From assembly GCF_002099425.1 (NCBI RefSeq), contig NW_018343955.1, positions 13,812,001-13,876,000 on the forward strand: DNA of 64,000 nucleotides, read 5' to 3'. The DNA is from Phascolarctos cinereus. Lineage: Eukaryota; Chordata; Mammalia; Diprotodontia; Phascolarctidae. Position 1 is the stretch's first letter. Every line of letters begins with the position of its first letter. The position numbers and the translations under genes are program-made. The notes under the pieces are model-generated. The model saw nothing but the letters and a program-made list of their open reading frames with translations, was not told the DNA's origin and made no database searches. Of the stretch, positions 22,712 through 33,199 are shown piece by piece.

Positions 22712-24322
22712 AAAAGGAACACACCAACGTACAACATATAAACAATAAACATAAAGTGAATAAATTTAGCAGGAGGTAGTGAAATACCAGATAAGGAGGG
22801 AGTGTACTAGTGGTTGGATGGTATTGCCTGAGCTATTTTGAAAGGAGAGAGGTGATGGAGGTGATGAGGGTATGCATTTCAAATGTGGGAGAAGGCCCTT
22901 GCATAGGCAAGGAGATGGTAGATGCAATCTTGTGTATGAGAGGAAAAGAGAGAAAAGGTTGGTTTTCCTGAAGTTCAGAGTGTATTGGAGGGGAATTAAG
23001 ATAAAGCAACACTGAAAAGATAGTTTTGGGCTAGGTTATGAAGAGATCTGTATTTTATCCTAGAAGTGATAGACATTTATTCAGTACAGGAGTGATATTG
23101 ATCTCTGCTTAAAGACAGTCACTTTGGCGTCTGTTTGGATGATAGAATGGAGTGGGGAGAGTCTTGAGACAGTGAAACCATTCAGGAGACTTGCAGGAAT
23201 CTGTTTGAGAGGTGAAGCTCCTGAACTAACATGGTGGTTGTGCAAATAGAGAGGAGTCAAATGCATTAGAATGGTGGTGGTAGAAATGACAAGATTTGGC
23301 AGTTCATTGGATATGAATAAGAATCAAGAATGATACCCAGTATTATGAACGTGAGTGATTGGAAGAATAGTAGTGCCATCAACAGTAAAGCTTGGAAAGG
23401 TTTGTGTTTGGGAGGAAATGACAGTGAGTTTTCTTTTAGACACATTGAGTTTGAGGTATCTTTAGGATTTCAGTTTGAAATGTTTATTAGATAGCTGGTT
23501 ATCTGGGCCTGAAGCTCAGGGAGAAATTGGGGCTAGACATATAGGTCTGTGTATCATTATCCTAGGGATTCTAATGAACCACTTGCTTAATTATAACCGG
23601 AAGGACCTGGTTAGACCATCAGCTGAGAGAGTGTAAAGAGAGAAGAGGGCACAGGGCCTAGCCTTGTAGTCACATATAGGGAGTATGATATGAATGGTGA
23701 ATTAGCAAAGAAGATGGAGAAGGAGCAAATAGGAGGAATAGCAGGAGAGAGTATTCTTTCTCTCTCTCTCTTTTTTTTTTCTTTTTGGTGAGGCAATTAG
23801 GGGTAAGTGACTTGCCCAGGGTTACACAGCTAGTTAAGTGTCAAGTGTCTCAGGTCAGATTTGAACTCAGGTCCTCCTGACTGTAAGTCTGGAGCTCTAT
23901 GCACTGCGCCACCTAGCTGCCCCGACGAGAGAGTATTCTCAAGGAAAACATGGTGGTTATCAGTGCCGTGCAGCAGAGAGGTCAAGTGGGATGAGGCCAG
24001 AAAAGATTTCCAAATTCGGCTGCTAGGAAATTTTGGTAACTTTGGAAAGAGCAGTTTGAGTTTAGTGCCGAGGTATTTCCAGGAGTTTGGCTGAGAAAAG
24101 GAGAAGAAATATAAGATGACTATTTGAGGGGTGTAGTGAAGGTCTTTTTTAAAAAGGTTGAAGGAGACTTGGGCATGTTTGATGGCAGTAGGGAAGGAAC
24201 CAGTAGATAGGAGGGAGAAGTTAGAAAAGTTGAGGTAGTAGGAGTGAGAGGGGGGCAGTCTTTTATAGAAGATAGGAAAGAATGGTCTCCAGACCAGTTT
24301 AGATGGGCTGGCCTTGTCAAGG
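22712..24322 (-). mobile_element. L2, antisense, continued
   Basis: Resumes the L2 cut at 20442. The phrases match the L2 antisense order: CATTTCAAATGTGGGAGAAG, TGGGCTAGGTTATGAAGAGA, TGGATGATAGAATGGAGTGG and ATTTGGCAGTTCATTGGATA. It is interrupted by a SINE at 23758 and by an L1 at 24340. One of the longest L2 stretches here. Confidence 0.75.
23758..23926 (-). mobile_element. Mar1/WALLSI-type SINE with TSD
   Basis: CT-rich and T-rich tail, GGTAAGTGACTTGCCCAGGG, GATTTGAACTCAGGTCCTCC and GCGCCACCTAGCTGCCCC. A perfect 13-bp duplication, GAGAGAGTATTCT, lies at 23745-23757 and 23927-23939. Confidence 0.92.
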
Positions 24323-24339
24323 AAAAGAACTGTATCATT

Positions 24340-25156
24340 TAAATGTTGGAGAAAATGTGGGAAAATTGGAGCACTAATGCATTGTTGGTGGAATTGTGAA
24401 ATGATCCAAACATTTTGGAGGGCAATTTGGAACTATGCCCAAAGGGCTACAAAAATGTGCATACCCTTTGACCCAGCAATAGCACTTCTAGGGCTACATT
24501 CCAAAGAGATCATACAAATGGGAAAAGGACCCACATGAACAAAAATATTTATAGCTGCTCTTTTTGTGGTGGCAAAGAATTGGAAATTGAGAGGATGCTC
24601 ATCAATTGGGGAATGACTGAACAAGTTGTGGTACATGAATGTAATGGAATACCATTGTGCTATAAGAAATGATGAGCAGGCAGACTTCAGAAAAACCTGG
24701 AAAGACCTGTATGGTCTGATGCTGAGTGAAGTGAGCAGAACCAGGAGAACGTTGTACATAGTAACAGCCACACTGTGCAATGACTAATACTGATAGACTT
24801 AGCCCTTCTCAGTAATGCAAAGATCTAAGACTTCTCCAAAGGCCTCATGATGGAAAATGCTATCCACATCTAGAGAAAGAACTATGGAGTTTGAATATAG
24901 ATTGAAGCATAGTATTTACTATTTTTTTTTCCTCTGTTGTGTTTTGTTTCCTCTTTCTGGTGGTTCCTCCTATTAGTTCTCATTCTTACTTAAAACATCA
25001 CTAATGTGAAAACTATGTTTAATCAGAATGTATATGTATAGCCTATATCAGATTGTATGTCGTCTTGGGAAGGGAGGTGAGGAGGAAGGGGGAGAAAAAT
25101 TTAAAACTCAAAAGCTTATGGAAGTGATTGTTGATAAATCAAAATAAATTTTTAAA
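24340..25156 (+). mobile_element. L1 3' end with TSD, inserted in L2
   Basis: The sense strand encodes the L1 ORF2 C-terminus: MHCWWNCEMIQTFWRAIWNY followed by IPFDPAIALLG. It carries on through GCTGAGTGAAGTGAGCAGAA, a 3' UTR and an A-rich end. The duplication is AAAAGAACTGTATCATT (24323-24339) and AAAAGAACTATAGCATT (25157-25173), with two mismatches. The A-first duplication fits L1 endonuclease. 5'-truncated to 817 bp. Confidence 0.92.
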
Positions 25157-25173
25157 AAAAGAACTATAGCATT

Positions 25174-25776
25174 ATTAGAAACTGGGAGAAGGGAGGAGAA
25201 AGTGGGAAATGATATTGAGGGGTTTGAGATGAGGAGAAAGGGAGAAGGAGTTCAGGGTGATAGCTTCAGTTTTCCCAGTAAAATAAGACATGAATTCTTT
25301 AGCTGAGAAGGGGAGATGTGGGAAACATGACAAATGAAGAAAAGGTTTAGGATAGATTTTGTGGGGCGTGAAATAGGGGGAATCATTTTGTTGTTGTTCA
25401 GTTATTTTAGTTGTGTCTGACTTTTTGTGACCTCATTTGGGGTTTTCTTGGCAGAGATACTGGAGTGGGTTCCCATTTCCTTCTTTAACTCATTTTACGG
25501 ATGAGGAAACCAAGGCAAACAGGGTTAAGTGACTTGCACTATGCAGAGTCACATAGTTATTAGGTGTCTGAGGCCAGATTTGAACTCAGGGAGAGGAGGC
25601 TTTCTGACTGTTGGCCCGGCACTCTATGCATTATGGTGCCACCTAACTGCCCCAGGTGAATCACATAGGGAGGCATAAAAGGATTGCCTTGTTGCAATGA
25701 GGGCCCAGTTTAAGTTTAACCTGAAATTATAGTGTTAATGAGAAGATATTTCATCTTGGGTTAGAATTGCTTTCTC
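25174..25776 (-). mobile_element. L2, antisense, last part of the split copy
   Basis: GGGGTTTGAGATGAGGAGAA and GAATTCTTTAGCTGAGAAGG continue the L2 pattern after the L1. A SINE occupies 25388-25657. From 25660 the match is weak. Confidence 0.5.
25388..25657 (-). mobile_element. Full-length Mar1 SINE with RTE-derived tail
   Basis: GTTGTTGTTCAG, TTGTGTCTGACTTTTTGTGA, TTTTCTTGGCAGAGATACTG, then AAGTGACTTGCACTATGCAG and CCACCTAACTGCCCC. The low-coordinate part is the RTE-like 3' tail and the high-coordinate part the tRNA head. Confidence 0.88.
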
Positions 25777-25792
25777 AAGAAATAGTGTTCTG

Positions 25793-26489
25793 CAATTTGG
25801 AGCTATGCCCAAAGGGCTACAAAAATGTGCATACCCTTTGATCCAGCCATAGCACTTCTGGGGCTATATCCCAAAGAGATCAAACAAATGGGAAAAGGAC
25901 CCACATGTACAAAAATATTCATAGCAGCTCTTTTTGTGGTGGTAAAGAATTGGAAATTGAGAGGATGCCCATAAATTGGGGAATGACTGAGCAAGTTGTG
26001 GTATATGAATGTAATGGAATATACTATTATGCTATAAGAAATGATGAACCGGCTGACTTCAGAAAAACCTGGAAAGGTCTGATGCTGAGTGAAGTGAGCA
26101 GAACGAAGAGGACTTTGTACACAATAACAGCCACATTATGCAATGACTGAGATTGTTAAACTGAACCCTTCTCAGCATTACAAGGATCTAGATGGAAAAT
26201 GCTGTCCACATCCAAAGAAAGAACTATGGAAGTCGAATTGCTATCACTTATTTTTACCTTCTGTTCAGTTTTGTTTCATCTTTCTGATGGTTCCTCCCAT
26301 TGGTTTTAATTTTTACTTACAACTTCACTAATGTGAAAATATGTTTAATGGGTATGTAAATGTAGAACCTATATCAGATTGTGCATCTTGGGGAGGGCGG
26401 GGAGGAGGAAGGGGAAGAAAAGTTTTCAACTCAAAAGCATATGGAAGTGACTGTTGATAAATCAAAGTAAATTAATAAAATTTAAAAAA
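25793..26489 (+). mobile_element. L1 3' end with perfect 16-bp TSD
   Basis: Same L1 type as the copy at 24340, but 5'-truncated further downstream (begins CAATTTGGAGCTATGCCCAA). It keeps the ORF2 C-terminus and the full 3' UTR with an A-rich end. AAGAAATAGTGTTCTG is at 25777-25792 and again at 26490-26505, with no mismatch. 697 bp. Confidence 0.95.
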
Positions 26490-26505
26490 AAGAAATAGTG
26501 TTCTG

Positions 26506-26865
26506 TAGCTGCATCTTATTTTGTATATCAAATAGGCAACTGTATGCGTTTTCTATGCCAATCAGTGATGCACATTGTCACATTTATTAGTTTCTATATG
26601 GCACAGATTTGTCATGGGATTCTTTTTCAAATTATCTACATTTTATAATTATCTAATCTATCTAATTACCTAAGCTTTTGCTTTTTGAATCAAACTCAAC
26701 ATAATCTTTCTTTACTACTATTAATTACCACTAATTAATACATATTGTGTATTTGGAATGTAAATTGAATTATATGAGGAATTACAGGAAATTTATAATT
26801 TGGGATGTTTTACTGTTGTAATCCATAGAGTAAAGATTGGTATTTTTGGGGAAGGATGGGATTTT
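26506..26865. other. Intron sequence, nothing recognised
   Basis: AT-rich, no element assigned. Confidence 0.5.
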
Positions 26866-26925
26866 TTTTGTATTATTGTGCCTGGCACATAGCAGAGGCT
26901 TAATAAATGCTTGTTGATTGACTTC
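26866..26925 (+). mobile_element. L2 3' terminus
   Basis: TGTGCCTGGCACATAGCAGA, then GGCTTAATAAATGCTTGTTG and ATTGACT. Confidence 0.75.
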
Positions 26926-27700
26926 CTCAAATTATTGTTTCCCTACCTGGCTAAGAATGTAGCAGGTAAACCTAAGGCATGTTTTGAGAAAAGTTTTTCA
27001 GTTTCTGACTGAGAGTAGAAAGTCTGGGAGTTTTTATCAGTAATGATGGGAACAAAGCCTCATATGCATGTATATTTTCCTTTACAATGTTTTAGGAAGA
27101 AAGTTACAATTGGTAGTAGTGATCTGCTCCCAATATTGAGTTATTCCTATGCTGAGGTCATAGTGACTGGAACGAGATTCTGTGACTCTTGAGCCTCAAG
27201 TGACAGCCCTGAACAGCTGTATTTATTTATCTGCAGTGCGTGTCCCGGCTTGTTCTCCTAGCTGGGCAACACATGCTTTAAAAATGACTTCTCACTCTCT
27301 ACCTTCCTCCTCCCCAGGAATAACTTCATAGAAAGAATTGTGCAATGTCACTAATCCTTTGGATTGATATTAGTGTTACTGCCTGAGAGTACATTCATTT
27401 ACTTCCATATGACTCTTGGTTACTGTCAGATTGGGGTTCTGTTTCTTCTCTTTGATCATAGTATTAGTTGTTTAGTCAGGAATTTGAGAAGCTGATGTGA
27501 TAGCATTTGAACAGGGTATTTAATTCTCTTTAACCCTGAGTCTAATGACTTCTGATTTCATCCTTTTCACTTTGTGGTCTGTGCAATTAAGGAGGAGGTG
27601 GCAAAGGAATCCTTAGGCACACACTTTTTTTCTTGTGGGCCTGAAGACCTTGAAGAGAAAATGGGAAGTAACAAAATAGAGGTATAATGTAAAATATGTT
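26926..27700. other. Intron sequence, nothing recognised
   Basis: No coding or repeat signature found. Base composition is slightly richer in GC near 27130-27320. Confidence 0.45.
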
Positions 27701-27704
27701 GTAG

Positions 27705-27925
27705 TATAATAATAATAATAACTATATTTATATAGTGCTTTAAGGTTTTCAGAATGCTTTACAAGTATTATCTAATTTGATCCACACAGCAACCATGGGA
27801 GGTAGGCACTATTGTATCCTCATTTTACAGATGAGGAAACTGAGGCAGACCAAGGTTAAGTGACTTGCCCAGGGTCACATAGCTAGTAAGTTTCTGAGGC
27901 TGGATTTGAACTCAAGTTTTCCTGA
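27705..27925 (-). mobile_element. CORE-SINE (MIR/Ther1 kin), antisense
   Basis: Nearly complete: AATAATAATAA tail, ATATAGTGCTTTAAGGTTTT, CATTTTACAGATGAGGAAAC, GAGGCAGACCAAGGTTAAGT, GCCCAGGGTCACATAGCTAG and TGGATTTGAACTCAAG. Confidence 0.85.
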
Positions 27926-28250
27926 CTTGGAAAAAAAAATTAAGATAACTTGAATAAAATATATCTGTTTATCTGCTTTACAGTAATTATTATTAATCAT
28001 GTGGGTACTGTTAGGAAGAATGTACTCTGTAATCTCATTTGTTTATTCCATTTTTGCAGTAGTTTATCATTTCGTACAGTACATTTGTTAATAATCCTGT
28101 CTGTATGTTCATTATTGTTTTTTCCCCCCAACTCATGATCCTAATGTTTTCGGGATTTCAAATGATGTGTATGTATTTTATTCAATTTTTTCAAGTGCTA
28201 TTGATTTAAATTTGGGAACCAGATCAAAACTTTACCAAATGGCATCCTTC

Positions 28251-28571
28251 CTATATCTCCTGGGGAAGTCTCAGTTCTGTTTGGGATCTCCTAGCACTCA
28301 TTCTGTACTCTGAAGTTCGTTCTGCCTCTGCCTTTCTGAGCTTTTCTCCAAAGCGAAACAAATATTTTGGAACTTGGGATGTCTGAGCTGCTTTGATCTT
28401 TTCTACCTTGATGAAACCACTTTTTTTTCCTTTATGACTAATTGCTGAGGGCACTAAGAGCTTCTTTTGAGTTGTCATTGCCTTTGGAATGATGCAGTGA
28501 ATCTCACCACTGTGGAAGTAGCTTTTTGAAGTGCTGATAATTTGAGAACAGTCATCTTGAATTTCAGAATA
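28251..28571 (-). pseudogene. Unidentified coding-like stretch, possible retrocopy fragment
   Basis: The minus strand is open for about 105 codons upstream of a TAG at the 28251 side. It contains an internal Met followed by TTQKKLLVPSAISHKGKK, then IKVEKIKAAQTSQVPKYLF, FGEKLRKAEAERTSEYR and SQTELRLPQEI. It is rich in K, E, R and Q, unlike the F/L/I/Y/S-rich frames thrown up by AT-rich intron. I do not recognise the protein. No splice sites or promoter were seen. It may be a chance frame or a piece of a processed pseudogene on the strand opposite WDR70. Confidence 0.25.
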
Positions 28572-28749
28572 TCACAAGTAATGGACAATGTGTAATTCTT
28601 GAGTAACAGGTGTCTGGCTGCTGTGTTTAGAGAAAAGCAATGTGGTAAATAAATATATATGTACCTATATAATTTTGTTTATGATTATATGCATCCATTA
28701 TGTGAATGTGCATGTATGTATGTGTGTATATATAGATTCACACACAGAA

Positions 28750-28890
28750 TTTGGCATAATGTATAGCATGGGAAAAATTGAGTTCATATCCTTTTTTGGA
28801 CATTTACTAGCTGTGTGACTACGTTAAGGCACTTAACTTTTAAGTGCCCCAAACAACTTTGTAAGACATATAGTTACAGACTAGTTGCTG
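28750..28890 (+). mobile_element. MIR fragment
   Basis: CATTTACTAGCTGTGTGACT followed by GGCACTTAACTTTTAAGTGC is the MIR core. Ends decayed. Confidence 0.5.
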
Positions 28891-29209
28891 ATCTGCATCT
28901 GTGGAGACAATTTCCACATTGGAAATTCTTTACATGAAGTTCCTTTGTCAGTGGTCTGGATGCTGGAAAAATATTCACAGAGAGATGGCCTACTCTGATT
29001 TAGGAACTAATAAGAATGTTAAATATATCAGATTTTTAAAAATAATTGAGGTTCAATTTTTTTTTTCCTACTTAAATTTTTATTATGACTAATGTTACTT
29101 TGATGTCATGGTTTGGACATTTTGATTTGTCATCGATTTAAAATAAAATACCTTTTTGAAAATTTTTTTCTTTATTATTTGTTGTGTTTCTGGTGGCTAG
29201 GTGATATTG

Positions 29210-29480
29210 ATATTAACTTGATGTATTGGAGGCGTGTCTGAAATATCACTTCTTTTTGGGTCAGCTTTGAAATTCAGATTTCAGAAGCTCAGTTGACTAC
29301 AGAACCTATTTTTTTGGGTAGAACTAGGCATCTATGATGTTTATATTATCTTGAAATCAGTAAAGCTATTCTGTTAGGATAAATTTTCTGTTAAATGGTT
29401 TAACCTTTTGCCCACAGAGTTGCACACATTATAAAGTGCTTGTAGTTGGGGGAAAAAAATCCATGGAGGCAATTGTTTTT
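29210..29480 (+). mobile_element. Probable RTE 3' end, copy 1
   Basis: Roughly 70% alike, by eye, to 30590-30870: AGAGTTGCACACATTATAAA here against AGAGTTGCACACATAAAAGG there, with matching blocks before and after. The second copy follows RTE-like coding sequence, so I infer that both are the 3' end of an old RTE element. Confidence 0.4.
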
Positions 29481-29490
29481 AAATAATTAT

Positions 29491-29787
29491 GACCAGATTT
29501 GGTGGTGTACACCTACTATGGTGGGGTACTTACTCCCTGCTGCTGGGGAGTTTGAGGTTGGTCAGTTCATTGAGTTTGAGAGTTCTGGGCTGTTGTAAAG
29601 ATAAAGCTGATTGGATATCTGAATAAAGTCTGGGAGCAGAGGGCCATCGGTCTGCTTAAGGAGGAGTGAAGTAGCTCGTGTTGAAAAAACAGGTTAAAAA
29701 AGCTACTGTGCCAGTCCATATTGGCATCATGCCCATGAGCAGCCCATATACTTCCAATTTCGGTGAAATAGGGAGACCTAGTTTTTA
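29491..29787 (+). pseudogene. 7SL (SRP) RNA pseudogene, near full length
   Basis: Collinear with 7SL RNA over about 300 nt: a start like CCAGATTTGGTGGTGTAC, then GAGTTCTGGGCTGTTGTAAA, GGAGCAGAGGGCCATCGGTC, TGCTTAAGGAGGAGTGAA, AACAGGTTAAAAAAGCTACT and an end GAAATAGGGAGACC. It includes the central S domain, so it is a retrocopy of 7SL itself and not an Alu-type monomer. Marsupials are not known for 7SL-derived SINEs. It carries many substitutions, so it should be non-functional. GTTTTTAAA occurs before it (29475-29483) and at its end (29781-29789), a possible target-site duplication. Confidence 0.85.
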
Positions 29788-30349
29788 AAAGAAGCAGTTT
29801 TTATTCTGAGTAGAGAGTGATCTCTCATGATTGCTTTTGATTGGTTCTCAAGTGAGAGTTTGATAATCTTTACTTTTAAATTGCTATCTGCTTTAGTATC
29901 AGTTTACTTGCTTTTCAGTTAGAATCAGAAAGCTTTGTTTTGGCCTAGTGATTCTGTGTATTTATTCACTACTTGGTGAATTCTTTGTCACTTCCCTTAA
30001 AGTAAGGAGTTATGCATCTGTGGCCACATTCCTTTAGCGTTAAATACAGGTGATAAGTATCTTGAAAGTGATACTCTATCATTTAATCTTTGAATAACTT
30101 AGAGATCAAACTAGGCATTTCCACTTGACATGCTTGCTTCTAAAATCCTTTCTACTTTGTTTGGTATTTGTATGTGCAATCACATATAAGAAATGAGTTA
30201 CCAACACATGTTTCTTTACCGCTCAATAATGCTTGTTAGACTTTTGCATCCTTTATTAGAAATGCATTCCTTTAAAATTATTTTAGAGTTTTCTAGTGAT
30301 GATGTATGGCTTTAAGGAGTAGAATAATCTTTGAAGAACTGATGTCAGA
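29788..30349. other. Intron sequence, nothing recognised
   Basis: No assignable element. Confidence 0.45.
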
Positions 30350-30870
30350 AACTACCTCAGTGAAAATGGGGAGGCCCACAAAGAGCAAGAGGCGACGGTC
30401 CCACAGTACAAATGAAATCTTTTGTGGGAAAAGTTGTATAACGAATATTGCAGAAAAAATGCATGACTGAAAAAATTATTGAGCCAGTCACATAGTGAGA
30501 GTGAGTGACAACTAACTGATGGACAGTTTATGTATTCCTTTGATATCCGTGACATGTGAAATGGAAGAAGGCCTTCAGCATGTTCAGTGGACCCTCTATG
30601 GCGAATTTATGGAATGACATGTCTGAGTCTTAGAAGATGGGCAGGAATGGATAGGTTGTGTATTTTGGGGGAGAATTCAAAGCTTAGGAAGCTAAATTGA
30701 CTGCATGATCTGTTATTTGGACAGAATTAAGCTTCTGCAATGTTTCTTTTATGGCAGATAAAACTGATCTGTTAGGTTAAATTTTCAAACGGAGTCAAAC
30801 TTTTGCTTAAAGAGTTGCACACATAAAAGGAGCTTGTATTTGGAAAGAAATCTGTGAAGCCATTAGGATA
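30350..30870 (+). mobile_element. RTE LINE fragment: ORF C-terminus and 3' end, copy 2
   Basis: The sense strand carries a decayed 'EKMHD-KNY-ASHIVRVSDN', then 'WTVYVF' and 'YP-HVK'. This parallels the RTE/BovB C-terminal block of the type EMYDRKRRWAGHIxRMSDNRW. A 3' part shared with 29210-29480 follows. Confidence 0.55.
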
Positions 30871-31009
30871 GAATACTGATGTTGGTGAGAAAACAGCTCC
30901 ATTGGAAAATCAATTTTTCAAGAGGTTTATTAGATACATAGAGCCTGCCTTTTATACTGGATTTTATATGATTTTTATACTATGCTAGATTTTTATATTT
31001 CTGATGATG

Positions 31010-31100
31010 ATCTCTGTGTCTTATCCTTTTATATACATAGTACCCAAGACAGTGGTAAGCATACTGTAGTACATGTTTAATCAATACTTGATGTCTTGAT
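31010..31100 (+). mobile_element. L2 3' terminus, weak
   Basis: ACATAGTACCCAAGACAGTG, then AGTACATGTTTAATCAATAC. It resembles a decayed L2 end. Confidence 0.4.
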
Positions 31101-31299
31101 AGCTTTCTTCAGTCTATAGTTATTTATTAATTAGAGTCTCTTCCTCATCTCAGGAACAATTCACTAAATTCTGTAAGAATTTTATAGTCTAATGTGTTTA
31201 CTTAAATAGTGCTTTCTTATGGAGTGAAAACTAAAATACTACAAGTGCAAAGTAGAAGCAAATTAAGTTATAAAGTACTTTGGCAGATCTGTGACTTTA

Positions 31300-31640
31300 T
31301 TGATGTTTGTACCCCGTAGTCATAAACTTGTGATCCATCCACACTCTTTCATCTTGTGTGCTGCTTGTCCATGTCTTTCCCCAGATCCTCCATAGAAGAT
31401 CTGCTTAACACTCTGGAGTGCTTCCTATGAATCTATTAAAATTCCATGCATACCAGTGTAGCACTTGGACAGTCCATCTATTATATCTTGTTCTTATCAC
31501 GTGACTGTTCCACTTCCTTTTTCAGTCATACATGAGCTTAAGAGTTTCTTTTATGTTGTTCCTTGCAAGTCATCACTGGTAATGTGTTAATTGTACTTAT
31601 AACCACTGTGCATCATTCTGTTTCTCTTTGGTTCAACTGT
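31300..31640 (-). mobile_element. RTE LINE fragment, ORF C-terminus, antisense
   Basis: Reading the minus strand gives 'SCMYD-KRKWNSHVIRTRYNRW', then 'TVQVLHWY' and 'ADLLWRIWGKTW'. This is the same RTE C-terminal block as at 30430 but in the opposite orientation. Confidence 0.6.
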
Positions 31641-31764
31641 AAGTAGTTTAACAGATTTGCTATTGATATACAGAAAGTGTCATGTGCCAAATGGTCCAAA
31701 CTACAGCTAGCACCTCCTTTCAAACCCCAGTAGATGTAGCCCAAGACCCAGTACTCAAGAGCCC

Positions 31765-31830
31765 TGGGAACAACATCTCTTAGCACAGTGCGTTGTGCAT
31801 AGTAAATGCTTACTAAAAGATTTTTAATTC
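31765..31830 (+). mobile_element. L2 3' terminus, weak
   Basis: TCTTAGCACAGTGCGTTGTG followed by CATAGTAAATGCTTACTAAA. Confidence 0.55.
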
Positions 31831-31899
31831 GTTCATCATGGGCATTCCATGATCTATCTTCATATAATATCTATAAGGAGAGTACAAGTATAAAGAAAT

Positions 31900-32190
31900 T
31901 GGGCAGAGAACAGGTTGGAATCATTGAAAGGGCTGTAATTTCTTGAATGTGATCCAGTTGATTCTCCTCCTGAACACTGCAGAAGGTGCCTGACTCTGCC
32001 TTCCAGTATCAGATACCACCCCTGTTCCAAATGCTGTTGTGTTGTGCTGTGACTGCTGGGCCCCGTCCTTGGCCGCCTGTGCTGGGCAAACAATGGCCTT
32101 GTGTTTAGTGAGTGAGTGCTGTGGCGGCTTCTGTACCACAGGTTTCTCCTCTTCTCCTCCCTAGGCAGGAGTTCTATTGCTGCCTTGTCT
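31900..32190 (-). other. GC-richer coding-like block, unidentified
   Basis: Noticeably richer in G and C than the intron around it, and open in two minus-strand frames (70-77 codons each). One reads MVQKPPQHSLTKHKAIVCPA, then QAAKDGAQQSQHNTTAFGTG. I cannot match it to a protein. It could be a processed-pseudogene fragment or part of an uncatalogued repeat. Confidence 0.25.
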
Positions 32191-32249
32191 TGGGCACTGT
32201 CAATGATGGGGCCTGAACTCTGTTGCCTTATGTTAGAGTGGTTTGCATT

Positions 32250-32790
32250 CCCTTACTCATCCTAAACTTAACATGTCCAAAACTGAAATCATAACCTTTT
32301 CCCCAAATCCCCTCTCTTCCAAATTTCTCTACTACTATTGAGGGTACCGCCATCCTCCCAGTTGCCCAAGCTCACAATTTGGGTATCATCCTTGATTTGT
32401 CACTCTCTCTTACCTTTCATGTTCATTATGTTGCCAAAGCATGTCTATTTTAGCTTTGTAACATATCTTGAATATGTCCCCATCTCTCTTTTTTTTTTTT
32501 ATTGTCACTATGCTGTGGACTGCCTCTTCTCTTTATGCCTGCTGGTTGATCTTTTTCCTACAGATCTCTCCTCATTCCAGTTCAGAGCCCTCAAAACCCT
32601 TTATATAACCTAATCCCCTCACCTTTTTAGTCTTCTGACACCTTACACATCTTACACTCTTAAGGTCCCACAGGTATTAGGTTGCAGACCTGCTATTCAC
32701 ACTCGGGTCTTTTGACTCTGTACACAGCTCTCTCCACTCCACCACACTCATTACCTTTCATTTGTGGAAGAAGTTTCCTCACTAGAAATC
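32250..32790 (+). mobile_element. L2 ORF2 fragment, sense
   Basis: AACTTAACATGTCCAAAACT, then GTTGCCCAAGCTCACAATTT and GGGTATCATCCTTGATTTGT correspond to the L2 RT-distal stretch of the type 'LNMSKTE...VAQAHNLGIILD'. Further on, 'LFFPTDLSSFQFRALKTLY' is the next stretch. Frames are broken. Confidence 0.75.
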
Positions 32791-33199
32791 GCTATCATGA
32801 ACAGAAATGCAGATTCAGTCCAAAAAAAGTAGTTGACGTATAAAGAAAAAAAAATAAAGCTTTTCTTAATGTAAGCAGAAAATTTACTTGCTTAAATATA
32901 AACATACCCCCTGCAAAGGCATCGCTAGTATGACCAAAGATCATCTGTTCACCTTTTTTTTATCTTTATTGAAGATATTTCTATCCCTACATTTTATGTG
33001 AAGTTTTTTTTAATCACAAAAACTTTCTCACAGTGACTTTCTGTGTGTTGCTTTATCCTCCCCCCGCCCCCCCTTAAAGGCTTCGGAAGCTCATGCCTGG
33101 TGCTTTTTTTGGCGAATATTCCCCCATTCCTAATCACTGAAGAAGCTTTAGATACCCAGAAATACCTTGCTTCAGCTGAGTGTTCTCTTTTCTTCACAG
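32791..33199. other. WDR70 intron, 3' part
   Basis: No repeat assigned. A C-rich patch lies at 33055-33075. The last 20 bp form a good polypyrimidine tract ending TTCTTCACAG. Confidence 0.5.

Noticed and set aside
24314-24538. Frame with HCWW and PFDPAI motifs as a possible host gene
   Set aside because: These are L1 ORF2 C-terminal motifs within a 5'-truncated L1 flanked by target-site duplications.
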